From: Calothrix sp. FI2-JRJ7
GTDB taxonomy: Bacteria > Cyanobacteriota > Cyanobacteriia > Cyanobacteriales > Nostocaceae
Length of the DNA: 64,000 nucleotides
Assembly (NCBI GenBank): GCA_019359675.1
Contig: JAHHGX010000031.1
Location: 290,051-354,050 of the forward strand
Direction of reading: 5' to 3'
Shown here: positions 61,165 through 64,000 of the stretch, in pieces
How positions within the stretch are numbered: the first letter of the stretch is position 1
Layout: each line of letters opens with the position of its first letter
Notes under the pieces: generated by a model
The model's input: only the letters and a program-made list of their open reading frames with translations
What the model was told of the DNA's origin: nothing
Databases searched by the model: none
Program-made: the position numbers and the translations under genes

Positions 61165-62673
61165 TTAAGGCAACCAAAAGTCGGGCAAAATAGATTTGCT
61201 GAACTGGCGCCAATTTCGATTAAGTTGTCTAAAGGTTTGGATATGCGCTTCGTCTTGTTCAATAGGTAGTACATTTGCATATGTACCTTCACCTAGTTGT
61301 GAAATTACTAAATTAGCTGCTTCTAAACCAGTTACATATGCTTTTTCCTGCGACCATGAACCATGACGAGTAATTATCCAGTCACCACTCATAAATACGT
61401 TGGAGAAACTTGTAGTAGCTGGTAACATGTGTCGATAACTACCAGGTGCAAAATGTGAAACAGCTTGTGGTAATCGTATTACGCTACTATCAATTACTTT
61501 GGCGCCACCAAATGCTGGTACACATGATTGTAGATATTTCTGGACAATTGGGATAATTTCTTCGTCGTTGAGCGGTATAAATTGGTTAGCATGGTAAAAA
61601 TCTACTTCTACAACTGTTCCTGGTTCATCACGGTATTCATCGTGTAAAGCATTTAAATCAAAGAACGTCCATCCGGTTGTGGCATCAAAACCAAAGCAAG
61701 CGTTAGAAGGAAGTGGAATATTTATTTTTCTATCAAACCACAAACGCACGGCAAGTACATCAACGGCGCCTAAGTTTGTCAAATTTCTAAATTCGTTACG
61801 ACTTTGTAGAGTGGGACTATTTGCGACAATCTTTTTCATCCCTGTAATTCCCACTGAAAAAATTACGGCATCTGCATCGAATACTTCGTCACCACAAACG
61901 ACACCTGTAGCTTTGTTATTTTGAGTAATTACATCAGTAACGCGACGGTTGGCTAAGACTTTTGCTCCTAGCTTTTCAATATGTTCTACCCAAGGACGGA
62001 AGATTTTTTCTCCGACTGTTCCTCGACACCAAACGACATCAAAATCAGGTTGATGAGCAAGAATAAAATAATATAACATTCCCAATGTGGCAGCAGCAGA
62101 ACATTGTTCACCTGGGGCAAATAATCCTACTAGTAACATTGGTTCAAATGATTCGCGGTACAAACGCGCGGAAACTCCAAATTGTTTGAACAGTTCGCGT
62201 GCTGTTACTGAGTCGTAACGGCGCCAAGCTTCATCGGAGTTATCAAAGTCAACGACAGCATATAGTAAAGGTAAAGCGCTGATGCGGTCGATCAAAGGTA
62301 AGCGCTTAAACCGGGTGTAAACGAATGTGCCGGCGGGTGTTGGCAGTCTGGGTAAATCTTGAAATATTGGAGATTCAACTTCTAAACCGTTAGGAGAATA
62401 CTGCGATGAACGTGTCCAATGAGTAAAAGGATTAATTTCTAATTCGTTGGTGAGCGAGAATATGTTGCGGTAAGGATACCAAAACCCGTGAATACCTGCT
62501 TCTACTGAACGTCCACCCGGAGTTTTCCAACCTGCTACCAGTCCACCTGGATAAGCACCTGCTTCTAACAGCGTCACATCATACCCTTGTTTTGCGAGAT
62601 GATACGTGGCGCCTAACCCCGCCCAACCGGCGCCGACTACGACTACTTTTTTATGATGTGACGCAATTGACAT
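61165..62673 (-). CDS. FAD-dependent oxidoreductase, carotene-desaturase-like
   Basis: 502 residues. N-terminal FAD-binding Rossmann motif VVVVGAGWAGLGATYHLAKQ followed by the GG doublet YPGGLVAGW. The amine-oxidase/phytoene-desaturase-like body ends in a C-terminal FAD motif (VFMSGDWIITRHGSWSQEKA, YVTGLEAANLV). Similar to zeta-carotene-desaturase-like proteins of cyanobacteria, but the substrate is not fixed by sequence. The ATG at 62673 follows GAGGCTACT; a longer frame reaches 62724. Confidence 0.8.
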   Translation of the reverse strand: MSIASHHKKVVVVGAGWAGLGATYHLAKQGYDVTLLEAGAYPGGLVAGWKTPGGRSVEAGIHGFWYPYRNIFSLTNELEINPFTHWTRSSQYSPNGLEVESPIFQDLPRLPTPAGTFVYTRFKRLPLIDRISALPLLYAVVDFDNSDEAWRRYDSVTARELFKQFGVSARLYRESFEPMLLVGLFAPGEQCSAAATLGMLYYFILAHQPDFDVVWCRGTVGEKIFRPWVEHIEKLGAKVLANRRVTDVITQNNKATGVVCGDEVFDADAVIFSVGITGMKKIVANSPTLQSRNEFRNLTNLGAVDVLAVRLWFDRKINIPLPSNACFGFDATTGWTFFDLNALHDEYRDEPGTVVEVDFYHANQFIPLNDEEIIPIVQKYLQSCVPAFGGAKVIDSSVIRLPQAVSHFAPGSYRHMLPATTSFSNVFMSGDWIITRHGSWSQEKAYVTGLEAANLVISQLGEGTYANVLPIEQDEAHIQTFRQLNRNWRQFSKSILPDFWLP

Positions 62674-62882
62674 AGTAGCCTCAGATTCTACAGCTATAAC
62701 TATATTAAACAACTTTATATTCAATATTTTCGGTAATGAGCGTAAAAATTGGATAGAGTATCGGAGAAAATACCGATAAAATTAACAAGTGTCTTTAGAT
62801 ACCCGCAAATCCAACAATTGCGGTTTACTGTCGATTGCGCGTATAACCAATAACATAATAATACTCAAGAGCAATTACTTTT

Positions 62883-63782
62883 ATGAGTCAAGCGATGAGC
62901 GTAAAACCCAACCTGAATGAGTATCAGCTTCGGGATGGTGTTTATTTGCCTAAAGATTATGAAAATTTAAATAGTACCGGACACAAGCAATTGTGGGATG
63001 AAATCGGTAAGACTTACTATGGTTCGCAAAAAATTGAACAAGCTGAAGCTGGCGCCGCTATCAAAAAAGATTATAAACTTTTAACTGGCATCCCTTCGGG
63101 TGTTTGGAGCAAGTTTCCTAAAAATAAGACTGTTGACAGTATATTAGAAATTGGCTGCGGTTACGGACGCATTCCTTTATTTCTCTCATTAGATAAAAAT
63201 CTTAACTGTCAAAAATATTACGGTCTAGATATCTCTGAACCTTTATTACGGCGCCTGCTCAAGTGTAAACAAGAGTATAATTTCTTTCCAGGCGCCGAGT
63301 TTAACGTAATTTGTAACTCAGCCGAAATCCTACCATTAGAAGATAACTCAATAGATTTACTAATTTCCAACTGTGTATTCATGCACATTCCCGAAGCGCA
63401 ACTGCGGAAACTGATGGCAGAAATGGCGCGCGTCCTCAAACCAGGTGGAACATTTATATTCAACCATTCATTCCACAATAAAGTTTGTCCTTCTCACATC
63501 ATCCACAACTGGATACGTCGATTAAACCCAGCAGGTAAAAACGAAATTTATTTGAGACAATTTACCGCAGCCGAAATAGACGAAATGCTAGTAGAAGCAG
63601 GAATGAAAGCCAAATCCCCCCAATACAGCGTAGAACCAACAAACGAATATTCCATCGTACCAGAAACCATCAAAGGCATAAAAATACCATTTGCCCAATC
63701 CATCAACCGGAGCATCAAACCCGTAGAATCAATGCGCGAACCAATGGCATACGGTTACAGCGCATACACGACGAACCTGTAG
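62883..63782 (+). CDS. Class I SAM-dependent methyltransferase
   Basis: 299 residues. The Rossmann-type core at ~85-205 has motif I VDSILEIGCGYGRIPLFLSL, motif II-like YYGLDISEPLLRRLL and ISNCVFMHIPEAQLRKLMAE (DxLI/SxxxxxH), then ARVLKPGGTFIFNHS. The substrate is unknown. The N-terminal ~80 residues are family-specific and unassigned. Start ATG at 62883; a second in-frame ATG lies at residue 5. Confidence 0.85.
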   Translation: MSQAMSVKPNLNEYQLRDGVYLPKDYENLNSTGHKQLWDEIGKTYYGSQKIEQAEAGAAIKKDYKLLTGIPSGVWSKFPKNKTVDSILEIGCGYGRIPLFLSLDKNLNCQKYYGLDISEPLLRRLLKCKQEYNFFPGAEFNVICNSAEILPLEDNSIDLLISNCVFMHIPEAQLRKLMAEMARVLKPGGTFIFNHSFHNKVCPSHIIHNWIRRLNPAGKNEIYLRQFTAAEIDEMLVEAGMKAKSPQYSVEPTNEYSIVPETIKGIKIPFAQSINRSIKPVESMREPMAYGYSAYTTNL

Positions 63783-63870
63783 GGGCGGGTTAACCCATAA
63801 CCTACATAGAAACCAACAACATTGTAAACCCGCCCCCACCTACCATGTACGGGCGGGTTAAATCATAATT
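63783..63870. repeat. GGGCGGGTTAA repeats
   Basis: GGGGCGGGTTAACCCATAAC, CCCGCCCCCACC and ACGGGCGGGTTAA form an inverted and direct repeat set around 30-40 base spacers after the methyltransferase gene. Confidence 0.6.
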
Positions 63871-63939
63871 TATATGAACCTATCCCACTAATGCCAAAAT
63901 ATGGTAATCTACTCTTGTACAAAAAGGGTGTATCTGTTT

Positions 63940-64000
63940 ATGGCTGGGCGTTTTGATGGATTAAGCGACCTTGAATGGAAGCTTTTCAAGGATATCTTCC
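63940..64000 (+). mobile_element. Transposase gene start, cut by window edge
   Basis: The ATG at 63940 gives MAGRFDGLSDLEWKLFKDIF to the window edge. The pattern LSDLEWKLFKDIFP is typical of IS5/IS4-type transposase N-termini, whose helix-turn-helix starts with LTDEEWELI-like residues. Only 20 codons are visible, so intactness and the element's ends cannot be judged. Confidence 0.6.

Noticed and set aside
1..64000. tRNA genes
   Set aside because: Looked for the T-loop consensus GGTTCGAATCC and close variants on both strands; none stood out.

Overview
The window is from a filamentous cyanobacterium of the Nostocales type. The evidence is a phycocyanin operon with rod linkers and bilin lyases, NdhM, an NtcA/NtcB-controlled nitrate assimilation cluster, a small protein resembling the heterocyst-regulator family Npun_R1517/Asr1734, roughly 40% GC, and abundant short hairpin repeats. 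The palindrome GGCGCC occurs about 100 times by eye, in genes and spacers. The usual cyanobacterial HIP1 octamer GCGATCGC was not seen once.

Layout. 1-5.1 kb: end of aspA, a DUF362 protein, a small membrane protein, ppa, panD and a metallo-beta-lactamase-fold protein that has lost its metal ligands. 5.2-25.6 kb: nitrate assimilation, with cnaT and ntcB on the minus strand, a large DUF4347/LVIVD-repeat exoprotein, nirB (minus), then nirA-nrtA-nrtB-nrtC-nrtD-nrtP-narB-psiE-like-narM (plus). Perfect GTA-N8-TAC NtcA boxes with correctly spaced -10 boxes precede both ntcB and nirA. Both an ABC (NrtABCD) and an MFS (NrtP) nitrate transporter are present. 25.7-27.7 kb: decayed genes, including a BrxL/Lon-type protease tail and a truncated AlbA_2 protein. 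27.9-35.2 kb: a DJ-1/PfpI protein, then FHA-PrsW facing a PP2C / CHAT-FHA / unknown gene group, which looks like a phospho-signalling and protease module.

35.4-46.1 kb: phytase-like esterase, ndhM, heterocyst-regulator-like protein, a LuxR-type response regulator, a glycosyltransferase, a carboxyl-terminal processing protease, a DUF218 protein and recJ, which carries a hairpin repeat in frame. 46.1-52.9 kb: the phycocyanin operon cpcB-cpcA-linker-cpcC-cpcD-cpcE-cpcF, all on the minus strand, with a CpeS/CpcS-type lyase upstream. 53-64 kb: small stress proteins (CsbD, GlsB/YeaQ), glycosyltransferases, a response regulator, aspartate aminotransferase, an SCP/CAP pseudogene, a carotene-desaturase-like flavoprotein, a methyltransferase and the first codons of a transposase at the right edge.

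How it works together. NtcA activates ntcB-cnaT and nirA. NtcB and CnaT are needed for nirA operon expression. NrtABCD and NrtP import nitrate or nitrite, NarB (with NarM) makes nitrite, and NirA (with NirB) makes ammonium. Several families of short hairpin repeats fill the spacers, including nearly every spacer of the nir operon. No tRNA, rRNA or CRISPR array was found.
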